Positions 36,046-44,950 are shown, counted from the stretch's first letter. The stretch: 64,000 nt of DNA from Dyella sp. C9 (GCF_003332825.1 NZ_QIRF01000020.1:1-64000), one strand, 5' to 3'. Notes: a model not told the origin generated them from the letters alone. Program-made: numbers and translations.

Positions 36046-36654
36046 TTGAGTAACCGCGAGCTGGACTACTCCGTTGGGCAATGGTCCAGCGAGATCGTGT
36101 CGTTCCAGGACGAGCCCCTGGTGTTGGTCGACGAGCACGACCGCGAGACCGGGTTTCTCGACAAGGCTGCTGCGCACAGCGGGCAGGGCACCCTGCACAG
36201 GGCTTTTTCGTTGTTCATCTTCAATCGCGAAGGCAAGCTGCTGCTGCAGCAGCGTGCAGGCGGAAAGCGCCTGTGGCCCGGCTTCTGGTCCAATTCCTGT
36301 TGTAGCCATCCGCGCCGCGGCGAATCCATGGAGAGGGCAATTCATCGCCGCCTTCATGAGGAGCTTGGCCTGCAATGCGAGCTGCGTTTCGTGTTCAAGT
36401 TCCAGTACCAGGCCCAGTTCGACAACGAAGGGGCCGAGAACGAGTTGTGCTGGGTCTACGTGGGGCATTGCGACGACGACCCGGTGGTGAATGCGAACGA
36501 GATCGAAGCGCTGCGCTATGTGGCGCTGGACGAGCTCGATCGGGAGGTTGCGGCTGACCCCGCCGCGTTCACGCCATGGTTCAAGATCGAGTGGGAGCGC
36601 CTGCGCAGGGATCATGGGGTGCTGCTCGCGGGAGCTGCATTGTCCTCGGCCTGA
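36046..36654 (+). CDS. idi: Isopentenyl-diphosphate delta-isomerase, type 1
   Basis: Nudix-fold, metal-dependent enzyme that interconverts IPP and DMAPP. 202 residues from a TTG at 36046 (MSNRELDY). A TTG two codons earlier is open, but GAGAGAGG at 36031-36038 is spaced correctly (7 bases) only for the later one. Catalytic cysteine in NSCCSHPRRGE (C85 or C86) and catalytic glutamate region ENELCW (E131/E133); Nudix-like RAIHRRLHEELGL follows. Not required with the MEP pathway, which makes both isomers, so its presence with dxs-ispH-dxr suggests tuning of precursor supply for hopanoids. hpnH follows 120 bases later. Confidence 0.95.
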   Translation: MSNRELDYSVGQWSSEIVSFQDEPLVLVDEHDRETGFLDKAAAHSGQGTLHRAFSLFIFNREGKLLLQQRAGGKRLWPGFWSNSCCSHPRRGESMERAIHRRLHEELGLQCELRFVFKFQYQAQFDNEGAENELCWVYVGHCDDDPVVNANEIEALRYVALDELDREVAADPAAFTPWFKIEWERLRRDHGVLLAGAALSSA

Positions 36655-36774
36655 GCTTCGGTGCTTGCGGATGGCAATGGGTGACATCACGGTGTAAAAC
36701 GTCCACGTGCCACGACGTCATCGAGAAGATGGTGGTCGGGCCTGGATCCATCGATATGCGACGAGGAGATTCCG

Positions 36775-37917
36775 TTGGGCATTCCTCTTATTCAGCAGAT
36801 CAAGATCGCGCGCTACATCATTGGCAAGAAGCTGAGCGGACAGAAGCGCTATCCGCTGGCGATGATGTTGGAGCCCCTGTTCCAGTGCAATCTGGCGTGT
36901 GCAGGTTGCGGCAAGATCGATCATCCCAAGGAAATCCTGCAGAAGCGCATGAGCGTCGAGCAGGCGCTGCAGGCCGTGGATGAGTGCGATGCGCCCGTGG
37001 TGTCCATTCCCGGTGGTGAGCCACTGATCCACAAGGAGCTTCCGCAGATCGTGCAGGGCATCATCGCGCGCGAGAAGTTCGTCTACCTTTGCACGAATGC
37101 GATCCTGCTGCCCAAGCACATCGATGAATACACGCCGTCGCCGTACTTCACCTGGTCGATCCACCTGGATGGCCTGAAGGAGCGGCATGACGCCTCGGTG
37201 TGCATGGAGGGCGTATTCGACAAGGCGGTGGCCGCCATCAAGCTGGCGCTGTCGCGCGGATTCCGCGTCACCATCAACTGCACGTTGTTCAACAACGAGC
37301 AGCCGGAGGAAATCGCGGCGTTCTTCGATTACGCCACTTCACTGGGCATCGAGGGCATCACGGTTTCACCGGGCTACAGCTACCAGCATGCGCCGCGCCA
37401 GGACGTGTTCCTCGGTCGCACCGAGAGCAAGCAGTTGTTCCGCGATGTGTTCCGCATCGGCCAGGCGCGCAAGAGCAAATGGGTGTTCAACCAGTCCTCG
37501 ATGTTCCTGGACTTCATTGCGGGCAACCAGAATTACCAGTGCACGCCCTGGTCCAATCCCACCTACAACATCTTCGGCTGGCAGAAGCCTTGCTACCTGT
37601 TGGTCGACGAGGGCTACGCGAGCAGCTACAAGGAGCTGATGGAAGACACCGCGTGGGAAAAGTACGGTGTCGGCATCAATCCCAAGTGCGACAACTGCAT
37701 GGCGCATTGTGGCTTCGAGGGCACGGCGGTGGATGACACCTTTGCCCATCCGCTGAAGGCCGCGCGCGTGTCGATGTTCGGTCCGCGCACCGAGGGTGCG
37801 ATGGCGCCGGACCTGCCGGTGTTGTATGGCGACCGGGTCGATGCCACGGCCATCCATATTCCGGTCAGCGCCATTACGCGGCGCGGGGCGACCTCGGGAG
37901 TGGATGTGGGTCGCTGA
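36775..37917 (+). CDS. hpnH: Adenosylhopane synthase, radical SAM protein HpnH
   Basis: Radical SAM enzyme that attaches the 5'-deoxyadenosyl group to hopene, the first step of side-chain extension. 380 residues. TTG start at 36775 after GAGGAGATTCC. Iron-sulfur motif CNLACAGC (C38, C42, C45), PGGEPLIHKEL, FTWSIHLDGLKERHD and the C-terminal cysteine cluster NPKCDNCMAHCGFEG typical of HpnH. Its product is the substrate of HpnG (24607-25344). hpnB starts 2-5 bases after its stop. Confidence 0.97.
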   Translation: MGIPLIQQIKIARYIIGKKLSGQKRYPLAMMLEPLFQCNLACAGCGKIDHPKEILQKRMSVEQALQAVDECDAPVVSIPGGEPLIHKELPQIVQGIIAREKFVYLCTNAILLPKHIDEYTPSPYFTWSIHLDGLKERHDASVCMEGVFDKAVAAIKLALSRGFRVTINCTLFNNEQPEEIAAFFDYATSLGIEGITVSPGYSYQHAPRQDVFLGRTESKQLFRDVFRIGQARKSKWVFNQSSMFLDFIAGNQNYQCTPWSNPTYNIFGWQKPCYLLVDEGYASSYKELMEDTAWEKYGVGINPKCDNCMAHCGFEGTAVDDTFAHPLKAARVSMFGPRTEGAMAPDLPVLYGDRVDATAIHIPVSAITRRGATSGVDVGR

Positions 37918-37919
37918 GC

Positions 37920-39020
37920 GTGATGCTTGTCACCATCTGTGCGGTGATTTCCGTCCTGATGTGGGTGGGCCTGCTGGCCGCCCCGTGGCGGCCATGGAGT
38001 ACCCGCGAGCACCTCGAGGCCGGCGGGGCGCCACTGGATCTGTCGGGTATCACGGTGCTCATTCCGGCGCGCAACGAGGCCGAGGTGCTTGGGTCGACTT
38101 TGGCCGGCCTGCGGGCGCAGGGGCCGGGCTTGAGTATCGTGGTGATCGACGACCAGTCCACCGATGGCACGGCCGTCATCGCGGCCGGCGTGCCGCACGT
38201 GACGGTCATTCCCGGACAGCCACTTCCTGAGGGCTGGGCCGGCAAGCTGTGGGCGCTGGAGCAGGGGCTCCAGCACGTGCGCACGCCCATGGTGCTGCTG
38301 CTGGACGCGGACATCGAGCTGCGCCCCGGGCTGCTGCCTGCCTTGCTGGCACTGAAGCTGCGCGAGCACCGGCAACTGGTGTCGCTGATGGCGGACCTGC
38401 GGCGCACCAGCTTCTGGGATCGCCTGTTGCTGCCGGCCTTCGTCTACTACTTCAAGCTCATCTATCCGTTTGCGCTTGCCAATGGACCTTCGCGCCGGGT
38501 CGCGGCGGCGGCAGGCGGGTGCATCCTGGTCGATGCCGAGGCGCTGCAGCAGGCAGGGGCCTTTGCCAGCCTGCGCGATGCGTTGATCGACGACTGCACG
38601 CTGGCCCGGTGCGTCAAGCAGGCGGGTGGCAGGACCTGGCTCGGCCTGAGTCGTGACGTGGTGAGCCTCAGGCCTTACGGCCACTTTGGTGCGATCCACC
38701 AGATGGTGGCGCGTTCGGCATTCACTCAGCTCGGCTATTCGTTGGCGCTGTTGCTGCTGGTGACGCTGCTGTTTGCGCTGGCCTATGGCGCACCCTGGCT
38801 GGTGCTGGTTACGGCCGCGCTGTGGCCCTGGGGTCTGCTGGCCCTGGCGGCGATGATGCTCAGTTACCTCCCGATATTGCGTTACTACCGGATGTCGCCG
38901 TTGTGGGCGCTGCTGTTGCCGGTGAGTGCGGCCTTGTACCTGGGCATGACCTGGAGTTCGGCCATCCGTTACTGGAGGGGCGTGCGCTCGCAATGGAAGG
39001 GGCGGGTCTACAGCAGCTGA
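37920..39020 (+). CDS. hpnB: Hopanoid-associated glycosyltransferase HpnB
   Basis: Family 2 glycosyltransferase found with hopanoid genes; the sugar and acceptor are not established. 366 residues from a GTG at 37920 (or ATG one codon later). One N-terminal helix, then VLIPARNEAEVLGSTLAGL, VVIDDQSTDGTAVIA, LLDADIELRPG, AAGGCILVDAEALQ, DDCTLARCVKQAGGRTWLGLS, followed by three C-terminal membrane helices (LGYSLALLLLVTLLFALAYG onward). It ends 11 bases from the convergent xdhC-like gene. Confidence 0.93.
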   Translation: MMLVTICAVISVLMWVGLLAAPWRPWSTREHLEAGGAPLDLSGITVLIPARNEAEVLGSTLAGLRAQGPGLSIVVIDDQSTDGTAVIAAGVPHVTVIPGQPLPEGWAGKLWALEQGLQHVRTPMVLLLDADIELRPGLLPALLALKLREHRQLVSLMADLRRTSFWDRLLLPAFVYYFKLIYPFALANGPSRRVAAAAGGCILVDAEALQQAGAFASLRDALIDDCTLARCVKQAGGRTWLGLSRDVVSLRPYGHFGAIHQMVARSAFTQLGYSLALLLLVTLLFALAYGAPWLVLVTAALWPWGLLALAAMMLSYLPILRYYRMSPLWALLLPVSAALYLGMTWSSAIRYWRGVRSQWKGRVYSS

Positions 39021-39031
39021 GCGGCTTCGTG

Positions 39032-40123
39032 TCACCCGTGGAAGCTGTGCTGGATGCGGTGCAGCTGGGTGTTGCTGCGTCGATGCAGCACGGCAAGGAT
39101 TTCGGTGACGATGGCCATCGCGGTTTCCGTCGGGGCTTCGGAGCCTATGTCCAGTCCGGCTGGTGCGTGCAGGCGCAGCCCCTGGTAGCCCGCCTCGTCC
39201 CGCATGCGGCGGGCCCGGTCACGCGACGCCGGTGCGCCGATGTACACCACGGGCGTGTCCCGCAAGGCCTTGAGGTAGGCGATGTCCCGCTCGAGGTTGT
39301 GGGTCATCACCAGCACGGAGCTGTACACGTCGAGGGCTAGTTCGGCGCGGATGCGATCGGGCGTGGCGCACAGGGTGGTCGCGCCTTCGGGTATCGGGGC
39401 ATGGCGGAGCCGCTGGGGGTCGCCGTCCACCAGGGTGAGTCGCCAGCCGAGCGCGCCGGCCACCTTCAGTACGGCGCGGGCGTCGGCATCGCTGCCGATG
39501 ACGATGAGCGAATGCACGGGGTTGATCGTTTCAAGCAACACTTCGAAGCGCCGCGCGCCGACGGCCAGGCGGCGTACGGCCGGGGCCGCGAAGTCGCTCG
39601 GTCCGACGGCAGTCACGATGGCGTCCGCCAGTGCAGGGTCGTCCAGGCCGTCGTGCAGCACCTGTGAGCCGCACAGCACCAGGTGGCGCGGCGCGAGCGT
39701 CTGGCCATCGGCGGCGAAGAGCGTGGCCAGCCACGGTCCATGTCGCCGATCGAGGCCGTCGGCCAATGCGTCCGCGAAGGCGACGCCCGTGGCGGGCAGG
39801 GGTTCGATCAACACGTCGAGCTCGCCATCGAGCTCTGTCGCGAGGTTTTCGCCAGGCCCCTGTCTCGTGCCGTAGCTCAGCCGCTGTGGATGGGTGCTGT
39901 CGATCGCCTCCAGGCAATGCAGCACGATGTCCTTCTGCAGGCTCCCTCCCGCCAGCTCGCACAGCACCTGGCCATCATCGAATACCAGCATGTGCGTTCC
40001 GGTGCGCCGAAACGTGGGGCCCTCGGCCCTGACGATGGTGGCCAGCGCGGCCTCGCGTGCATCGTTGCGGCCCAGCGCGCGCAGTGCGTCGATCAGGTCT
40101 CGCCATTCCTCTGCCGAATTCAT
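39032..40123 (-). CDS. XdhC/CoxI family protein
   Basis: Maturation factor family that binds molybdenum cofactor and delivers it, with sulfuration, to molybdenum hydroxylases. 363 residues. N-terminal XdhC_CoxI domain (VRAEGPTFRRTGTHMLV, VLCELAGGSLQKDIVLHCLEA) and C-terminal Rossmann-type XdhC_C domain (SLIVIGSDADARAVLKVAGALGWRLTLVD, VLVMTHNLERDIAYLKAL, VVYIGAPASRDRARRM). The usual GGC of the N-terminal motif is GGS here, so the conserved cysteine is missing; compare the copy at 62997. No hydroxylase is next to it. It is divergent from modE. Confidence 0.88.
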   Translation of the reverse strand: MNSAEEWRDLIDALRALGRNDAREAALATIVRAEGPTFRRTGTHMLVFDDGQVLCELAGGSLQKDIVLHCLEAIDSTHPQRLSYGTRQGPGENLATELDGELDVLIEPLPATGVAFADALADGLDRRHGPWLATLFAADGQTLAPRHLVLCGSQVLHDGLDDPALADAIVTAVGPSDFAAPAVRRLAVGARRFEVLLETINPVHSLIVIGSDADARAVLKVAGALGWRLTLVDGDPQRLRHAPIPEGATTLCATPDRIRAELALDVYSSVLVMTHNLERDIAYLKALRDTPVVYIGAPASRDRARRMRDEAGYQGLRLHAPAGLDIGSEAPTETAMAIVTEILAVLHRRSNTQLHRIQHSFHG

Positions 40124-40296
40124 CGATACCTCGGAAATGGGTCGGTTGGGGCGTGCCCCCCGGCGGCGGGCGAGGACTGTGCCTCAAGCGGGGTGGTTTT
40201 CGCGCGAAGGCGTGCTGCCCGCGGTGGTGCGATCCACGAAGCGGTCGCAATGGCTAGACTTCGGGGTGGGTTTGCCAGTCCGACGGCGAGGATCTC

Positions 40297-41091
40297 ATGT
40301 TCGAGCTCAAGGGTATGCTTTCGCTTCAGGCGGGAGGGCGGATGCTGGGTGGTAGCGATCGCATCGAGCTGCTGGCCCGCATCGGCGAAACCGGGTCGAT
40401 CACTGCCGCCGCCCGCGCGGTGGGCATGAGTTACAAGGGGGCCTGGGATGCCGTCGATGCCATGAACAACCTGGCCGACGAGCCGCTGGTGGTTCGTGCG
40501 GCGGGCGGCAGGCATGGCGGTGGCACCCGGCTGACCGCACGCGGTGAGCAGTTGGTGAGGGCGTTTGCCGCGCTGGAGCAGGAGCACCGGCGCTTCGTCG
40601 AGCGGCTGAGCGCGCTGGACGAGGTATCCATCGAAAACATGGCGCTCGTGGGGCGTTTGATGATCAGGACCAGTGCACGCAATCAGTTGGCCGGCAAGGT
40701 CGCCGTGGTGCGCAAGGGCGCGGTGAACGACCTGGTGGAACTGGAGATTGCCGGCGGCGATCGCATCGTTGCCACCATCACCAGCGAGAGCACCGAAACC
40801 CTGCGCCTGGCGCCGGGTGCGGAGGCCGTGGCGCTGATCAAGGCTTCGTCGGTGTTGATCGGCCTGCCTGAACCGGGCATGCGGCTGTCGGCCCGCAACC
40901 AGCTGGCCGGGCGGGTGACACAGGTGACCCGCGGGGCGGTGAATACCGAGGTCAGGCTGGCCCTGAGGGGCGGCAGCGTGGTGGTGGCGATCATCACCAA
41001 CGACAGTGCCCAGGCCCTGGGGCTGGCCGAGGGGCAGGAGGCCATCGCCGTCATCAAGGCATCCAGCATCATCCTCGGCACCTCCGGCTGA
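40297..41091 (+). CDS. modE: Molybdate-responsive regulator ModE
   Basis: Dimeric DNA-binding protein that senses molybdate and controls molybdate uptake and molybdoenzyme genes. 264 residues: LysR-like winged helix (about 20-85; LLARIGETGSITAAARAVGMSYKGAWDAVD) and two Mop/TOBE molybdate-binding repeats, each opening with the same motif (TSARNQLAGKV near 125 and LSARNQLAGRV near 195). Full ModE architecture. GAGG ribosome-binding site 6 bases before the ATG. A site with the form of its operator lies 42 bases after its stop. Confidence 0.96.
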   Translation: MFELKGMLSLQAGGRMLGGSDRIELLARIGETGSITAAARAVGMSYKGAWDAVDAMNNLADEPLVVRAAGGRHGGGTRLTARGEQLVRAFAALEQEHRRFVERLSALDEVSIENMALVGRLMIRTSARNQLAGKVAVVRKGAVNDLVELEIAGGDRIVATITSESTETLRLAPGAEAVALIKASSVLIGLPEPGMRLSARNQLAGRVTQVTRGAVNTEVRLALRGGSVVVAIITNDSAQALGLAEGQEAIAVIKASSIILGTSG

Positions 41092-41132
41092 CGACGGCCG
41101 GGGAGCCTGTGGCGGCCAGTGCGTCTGGACGT

Positions 41133-41156
41133 CGATATGTAATGCGTTATATAACG
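41133..41156. promoter_or_regulatory. ModE-box-like operator
   Basis: The 24-base stretch starts CGATATGT and ends TATATAACG, giving the pattern CGnTATnT-N8-TAnATAACG seen in ModE operators such as that of E. coli modA. Its right part is also a perfect 14-base palindrome (41144-41157, GCGTTATATAACGC). It stands between modE and a molybdopterin-oxidoreductase-like gene, 94 bases before that gene's start, so ModE control of the downstream pair is likely. Confidence 0.75.
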
Positions 41157-41249
41157 CCAGCAGTTGCGCCAAGCCTGTCGGTCACCCCTTTAGTCCCGCC
41201 CTCCGGCACCTCTGCCGCGGGGTCCGTGCGTCGAAGAAGGATGTGCTTC

Positions 41250-41789
41250 ATGCCGAGGAAGATCGCGACCCGACTCCATGCCCGTGCCACCTGGTTGTTG
41301 CTGGGCTGTTGCCTTGCCTGGGGTGTCATCGCGGCCGATGCGGCCGCTCCTGCGGCGGTGGGCGCGGTCGAGGTGGTCGTGGCTGGCAAGCCCGGGCTGA
41401 CCCTGGGCCGGGAGGCGTTGTCCGGCCTGCCGCGCACCACCATAACGGCCGCTGCGCACGAGGAAGCCGCAAGCCAATGGCAGGGCGTTGCGCTCGACGA
41501 AATCCTGCGTCGTGCCGGCGCCCCGCTGGACAAGCCCCTGCGCGGACGCAATCTGGCCAGCTACGTACGGGTGACGGCGTCCGACCACTACCAGGTGGTT
41601 TTCGGGCTGGCCGAGCTGGACCCCACCCTGGGCCATGCCCGGGTCATCCTGGCGGACCAGCGGGACGGCAAGCCGTTGGGCGACGATGGTCCGTTCCGCC
41701 TGGTGGTCGAGGGCGACCAGCGGCCGGCGCGCTGGGTACGCAACGTGACCCGCATCGAAGTGATCGACGGCTCCACCAACGCTCCCTGA
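41250..41789 (+). CDS. Small exported molybdopterin-oxidoreductase-like protein
   Basis: 179 residues with signal sequence (ATWLLLGCCLAWGVIAADA). The ATG at 41250 was chosen for its AAGAAGG site 9 bases upstream; the frame is open further. The mature part resembles the SUOX-type oxidoreductase molybdopterin-binding fold in reduced form: LTLGREALSGLPRTTITAAAH, WQGVALDEILRRAG, YVRVTASDHYQVVFGLAELDP, GDDGPFRLVVEGDQRPARWVRNVTRIEV. The mature part has no cysteine, so the usual cofactor ligand is missing and enzymatic activity is doubtful. Position after a ModE-box-like site suggests a molybdenum-linked role. Confidence 0.75.
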   Translation: MPRKIATRLHARATWLLLGCCLAWGVIAADAAAPAAVGAVEVVVAGKPGLTLGREALSGLPRTTITAAAHEEAASQWQGVALDEILRRAGAPLDKPLRGRNLASYVRVTASDHYQVVFGLAELDPTLGHARVILADQRDGKPLGDDGPFRLVVEGDQRPARWVRNVTRIEVIDGSTNAP

Positions 41790-41867
41790 GTTGCGACAGA
41801 GACGGTGGGGCGGCGCCGTGCGCCGTTCCCGCTCCCGACCTATGGGCATGCCCTGGAGGCTTCCTTG

Positions 41868-43190
41868 ATGAGCAAGAAACTCCTCGTGGTGATGTGCAGT
41901 GCGTGGCTGGCGGGTTTGTGCGGACAGGCGAGGGCGGATGACCTGTCCGATGCGCTCACCCAGGCCAAGGTGGACGGCGAGTTGCGTGCCTACGACTTCA
42001 GTCGCTGGTACGACAGCGACAAGACGCCCGATGCCCATGCGTTCTCGATGGCGGCCTTGATCAACGCCCAGACCGGCGCGTTCCTTGGTGGCTTCAGCGT
42101 GGGTGTCTCGGTGTTTTCAGCCACCTCGCTGGGCACCCACTCGGACACGCTGGCAAAGATCGACACCACCCTGGCTGGCCCCAACAACAGCATCACCGGC
42201 GCCAGCCAGGCGTTCCTGCAGTTCCAGAACTACGGCGTGCTGTTTCGAGGCGGCTACCAGTACCTGGACAACCCGTGGATGGGCAACAACGACTCGCGCA
42301 TCATTCCCTCGTCGTACAACGCGGTAAGCCTTGCCTATTCGATCCAGGACAACTGGAAGATCATCGGCATCCGCGAGTTCGAGTGGAAGAGCCGCACGTC
42401 CACCGGCATGTTCAAGGACAACCTGTACTACCCGTCCACCTATGACGGCGACTCGATGTATGGCAACAACGGTTCGCTGCCCATCACGGCGCCCAAGGTC
42501 AACGGCACCTGGTCGGTGGGTACCACCTACGTCAGCGATTCGCTGAAGGCCGAGGCCTGGTACAACAGCTTTCTCGACCTCACCCGCATGGGCTACCTCA
42601 ACGGCAGCTATACCTTCCATACCGATACGCCGTTCAATCCGTCGGTGGCCCTGCAGTACCTCAACGAAAATGGCGGTGGCGACAGCGTGCTGGTGGAAAC
42701 CCACACCAAGCTGTTCGGTGAGGCGGGTGACCGGGTGCGGGCCGAAGCCTGGGGCGCGGATGTCGGCACGACCATCTTCGATGGCCGCATCGACTTTGCT
42801 TACAACAAGCTCAATCACGAGGACGGGGCTGTCGGCGGCGGCGCCCTGATTTCGCCCTACACCTCCAACTACGGCACCGACCCGCTGTTCACCACCTCGA
42901 TGATCCGCGGCCTGGTGGAGACGGGTCCGGGCCATGCCTGGAAGGCCAAGGCCATGTACAACTTCTTCAACAAGCAGCTGCAGCTGGTCGCTGCCTATGC
43001 CAAGTACGACACCGACTATCGTGGCGACAGCCATGACCTGTACTTCGACATCATCTATCACCTCGACGGCTGGCTGAAGGGTCTCACCTTGCGCAATCGC
43101 TGGGAGCGCTCCGCCGGAGGCATCGACAACCTCAATCCGAACAACCAGGCCTTCACCTACGATCGGGTGATGATTTCGTACAAGTTCTAA
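41868..43190 (+). CDS. OprD-type outer-membrane porin
   Basis: 440 residues with signal peptide (KKLLVVMCSAWLAGLCGQARA) and mature start DDLSDALTQAKVDGELRAYDFSRWY, the opening of OprD-family porins. Alternating beta strands continue to a final aromatic residue (YDRVMISYKF), as outer-membrane barrels require. Start taken at 41868, where the signal peptide begins; the frame is open 21 codons further. OprD relatives pass amino acids, aromatic acids or small anions; the substrate here is unknown. It follows the gene at 41250 by 78 bases and may share the ModE-controlled transcript. Confidence 0.85.
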   Translation: MSKKLLVVMCSAWLAGLCGQARADDLSDALTQAKVDGELRAYDFSRWYDSDKTPDAHAFSMAALINAQTGAFLGGFSVGVSVFSATSLGTHSDTLAKIDTTLAGPNNSITGASQAFLQFQNYGVLFRGGYQYLDNPWMGNNDSRIIPSSYNAVSLAYSIQDNWKIIGIREFEWKSRTSTGMFKDNLYYPSTYDGDSMYGNNGSLPITAPKVNGTWSVGTTYVSDSLKAEAWYNSFLDLTRMGYLNGSYTFHTDTPFNPSVALQYLNENGGGDSVLVETHTKLFGEAGDRVRAEAWGADVGTTIFDGRIDFAYNKLNHEDGAVGGGALISPYTSNYGTDPLFTTSMIRGLVETGPGHAWKAKAMYNFFNKQLQLVAAYAKYDTDYRGDSHDLYFDIIYHLDGWLKGLTLRNRWERSAGGIDNLNPNNQAFTYDRVMISYKF

Positions 43191-43251
43191 GGTGGTCGTG
43201 CTGACAAGCTGCATCCAGCCGCGCCCCTCGGGTGGTGACGGGGGTGCTCGC

Positions 43252-43275
43252 GCCGCCGGGCAAGCTGCCGGCGGC
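43252..43275 (+). terminator. Hairpin after the OprD-type porin
   Basis: Perfect 8-bp stem GCCGCCGG/CCGGCGGC with an 8-base loop, 61 bases past the stop. No T-run follows, so termination by this hairpin alone is uncertain. Confidence 0.4.
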
Positions 43276-43374
43276 AATACTGCCAAAAGTCTGGATTGCC
43301 CATTTCGTCCACTCCGGGTAGCTTCGCCGCTTGACCTGCGCGCGGCATGGATTCGCTGACCGGAGACCACCATC

Positions 43375-44238
43375 GTGAAACTGCTCAACTTCCATGCAGA
43401 GGGCGGTGTGCGGGCTGGGGTGTTGCATCCCGGCGGCGTGGAGGATTTGGCCACCACGGGGCGCTGGTACGGGGCCTTGCCGGTAACCCGCGATGGGATC
43501 GAGCAGCTTGGGCGTCAGGTGGGTGGACCGCCTGATGGTTTGCTTTCGCTGGAGGGCCTCCAGCTGGCCCCGGTGGTGATGGCGCCGGAAAAGGTGATCT
43601 GCGTCGGTCTCAATTACCGCCGGCAGGCCACGGCGGCGCAGGCAAGCCTGCCCAAGGTGCCCTCGATCTACGGCAAGTTCGCCAACAGCCTGAGCGCGCA
43701 CGGCGCGGAAGTGGTGCTGCCGCCGATCGACCACAAATACGACTACGAAGCCGAGCTGGGTGTGGTGATCGGGCAGGAGGCCCGCGATGTGCCGGAGGCG
43801 AAGGCGCTGGATCACGTGGCGGGTTATTGCTGCGTCAACGACCTGAGTGCGCGTTCGGTGCAGCTGGCCACCAGCCAGTGGACCGCCGGCAAGATGATCG
43901 ACGGCTTCTTGCCGATCGGTCCGTTCCTGGTCACGCACGACGAGATTCCCAATCCGCAATCGCTGGGCATTCGCAGCTTCGTCAACGGCCAGCAGCGTCA
44001 GGGTTCGTCCACCGGGGACATGATCTTCAGCGTGGCGCGGCTGATCTCCTATCTTTCGCGGCTGGTCACGCTCAAGCCGGGTGACGTGATCGCCACCGGC
44101 ACGCCCGAGGGCGTGCAGGCCAGTGCGGCGCGCCCCGAGTGGCTGAAGCCCGGCGATGAGGTGGTGGTGGAGATCGACGGCGTGGGTCGCTTGTCCAGCC
44201 GGCTGGTGGCGCCACGACGTCGGCGCGCCCAGGCGTAG
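43375..44238 (+). CDS. Fumarylacetoacetate hydrolase family protein
   Basis: 287 residues from a GTG at 43375. FAH-fold enzymes hydrolyse or decarboxylate 2-oxo acid C-C bonds in aromatic or sugar breakdown; this two-domain form also includes acylpyruvases and 2,4-diketo-3-deoxy sugar acid hydrolases. Visible are VICVGLNYRRQA, SIYGKFANSL, the metal-binding DYEAELGVVIG with E/D ligands, YCCVNDLSARSVQ, DGFLPIGPFLVTHDEI and GDVIATGTPEGV. The exact substrate cannot be set: no pathway genes lie next to it. Confidence 0.88.
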   Translation: MKLLNFHAEGGVRAGVLHPGGVEDLATTGRWYGALPVTRDGIEQLGRQVGGPPDGLLSLEGLQLAPVVMAPEKVICVGLNYRRQATAAQASLPKVPSIYGKFANSLSAHGAEVVLPPIDHKYDYEAELGVVIGQEARDVPEAKALDHVAGYCCVNDLSARSVQLATSQWTAGKMIDGFLPIGPFLVTHDEIPNPQSLGIRSFVNGQQRQGSSTGDMIFSVARLISYLSRLVTLKPGDVIATGTPEGVQASAARPEWLKPGDEVVVEIDGVGRLSSRLVAPRRRRAQA

Positions 44239-44251
44239 CGCATGGGCCTGT

Positions 44252-44950
44252 CTAGCCGTTAACCCGTTCGTGCATGGATTCGCAGTGGCGAATCAGGTTG
44301 GGGCGATCGAGCACGAATTGCCTGAGTGGCGTGCGGATGTCGTAGTAGTAGATGTTGGCGACGAATCCGTAGATGGCGGCATCGACCGAGTGCGGGCTCG
44401 CGCCGAACATGTAGGCCTTGGGCCCGAGCAGTTCGCCGATGACGCCCAGGTCGGCGATGCCTCGCTCGTAGACCTGCGCCGGCTCGTAGCGGCCAATGCC
44501 CTGGTAGTAGTAGCGCTGCTGGTTGTAGTCATGGGCCGCCGCCATGTCGCTTTCCGTGATGTCCGGATGCGTTGAAAGCACCAGTTGCCGGAACGCTGGC
44601 CAGTACCGTTCGTCGCTCCAGCGCGAATAGCTCATGGGCCAGTAAAGGTCGTCCAGGGTGCGGCCTGTCAGGTACGCAAGGTTTTGCTGTTCGGGTGAGA
44701 GATCGTCATCGATCGCAAGGCTGTAGCGTTGCTTGAGGTAGGGGATGATCGCATCGCTGTCTCCGATGCTCTGCTCGCCGTCGACCAGGTAAGGCAGCTG
44801 CCCGCGCGGGGCGAGGCGGGTGTCGAGGATATGCCGTTGCTCGAACGGCAGCTCGCACAGCCGCATGAAGGCATAGACCTTCAGGCCAAACGGATTGTTG
44901 TCCGCGACGCCGCACAGTTCCGGGTAGGAATACAGGATGGGCTTGTTCAC
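44252..44950 (-). CDS. Glutathione S-transferase-like protein
   Basis: 232 residues, GTG start. The N-terminal half has a thioredoxin-like GST pattern (ILYSYPELCGVADNNPFGLKVYAFMRLCELPFE, then LPYLVDGEQSIGDSDAIIPYL, with the glutathione-binding cis-Pro and S/D pair), and the C-terminal half is helical (FGASPHSVDAAIYGFVANI). The N-terminal part resembles the metaxin/failed-axon-connection branch of GSTs more than classical beta-class enzymes. It converges with the FAH-family gene, 13 bases away. Substrate unknown. Confidence 0.8.
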   Translation of the reverse strand: MNKPILYSYPELCGVADNNPFGLKVYAFMRLCELPFEQRHILDTRLAPRGQLPYLVDGEQSIGDSDAIIPYLKQRYSLAIDDDLSPEQQNLAYLTGRTLDDLYWPMSYSRWSDERYWPAFRQLVLSTHPDITESDMAAAHDYNQQRYYYQGIGRYEPAQVYERGIADLGVIGELLGPKAYMFGASPHSVDAAIYGFVANIYYYDIRTPLRQFVLDRPNLIRHCESMHERVNG

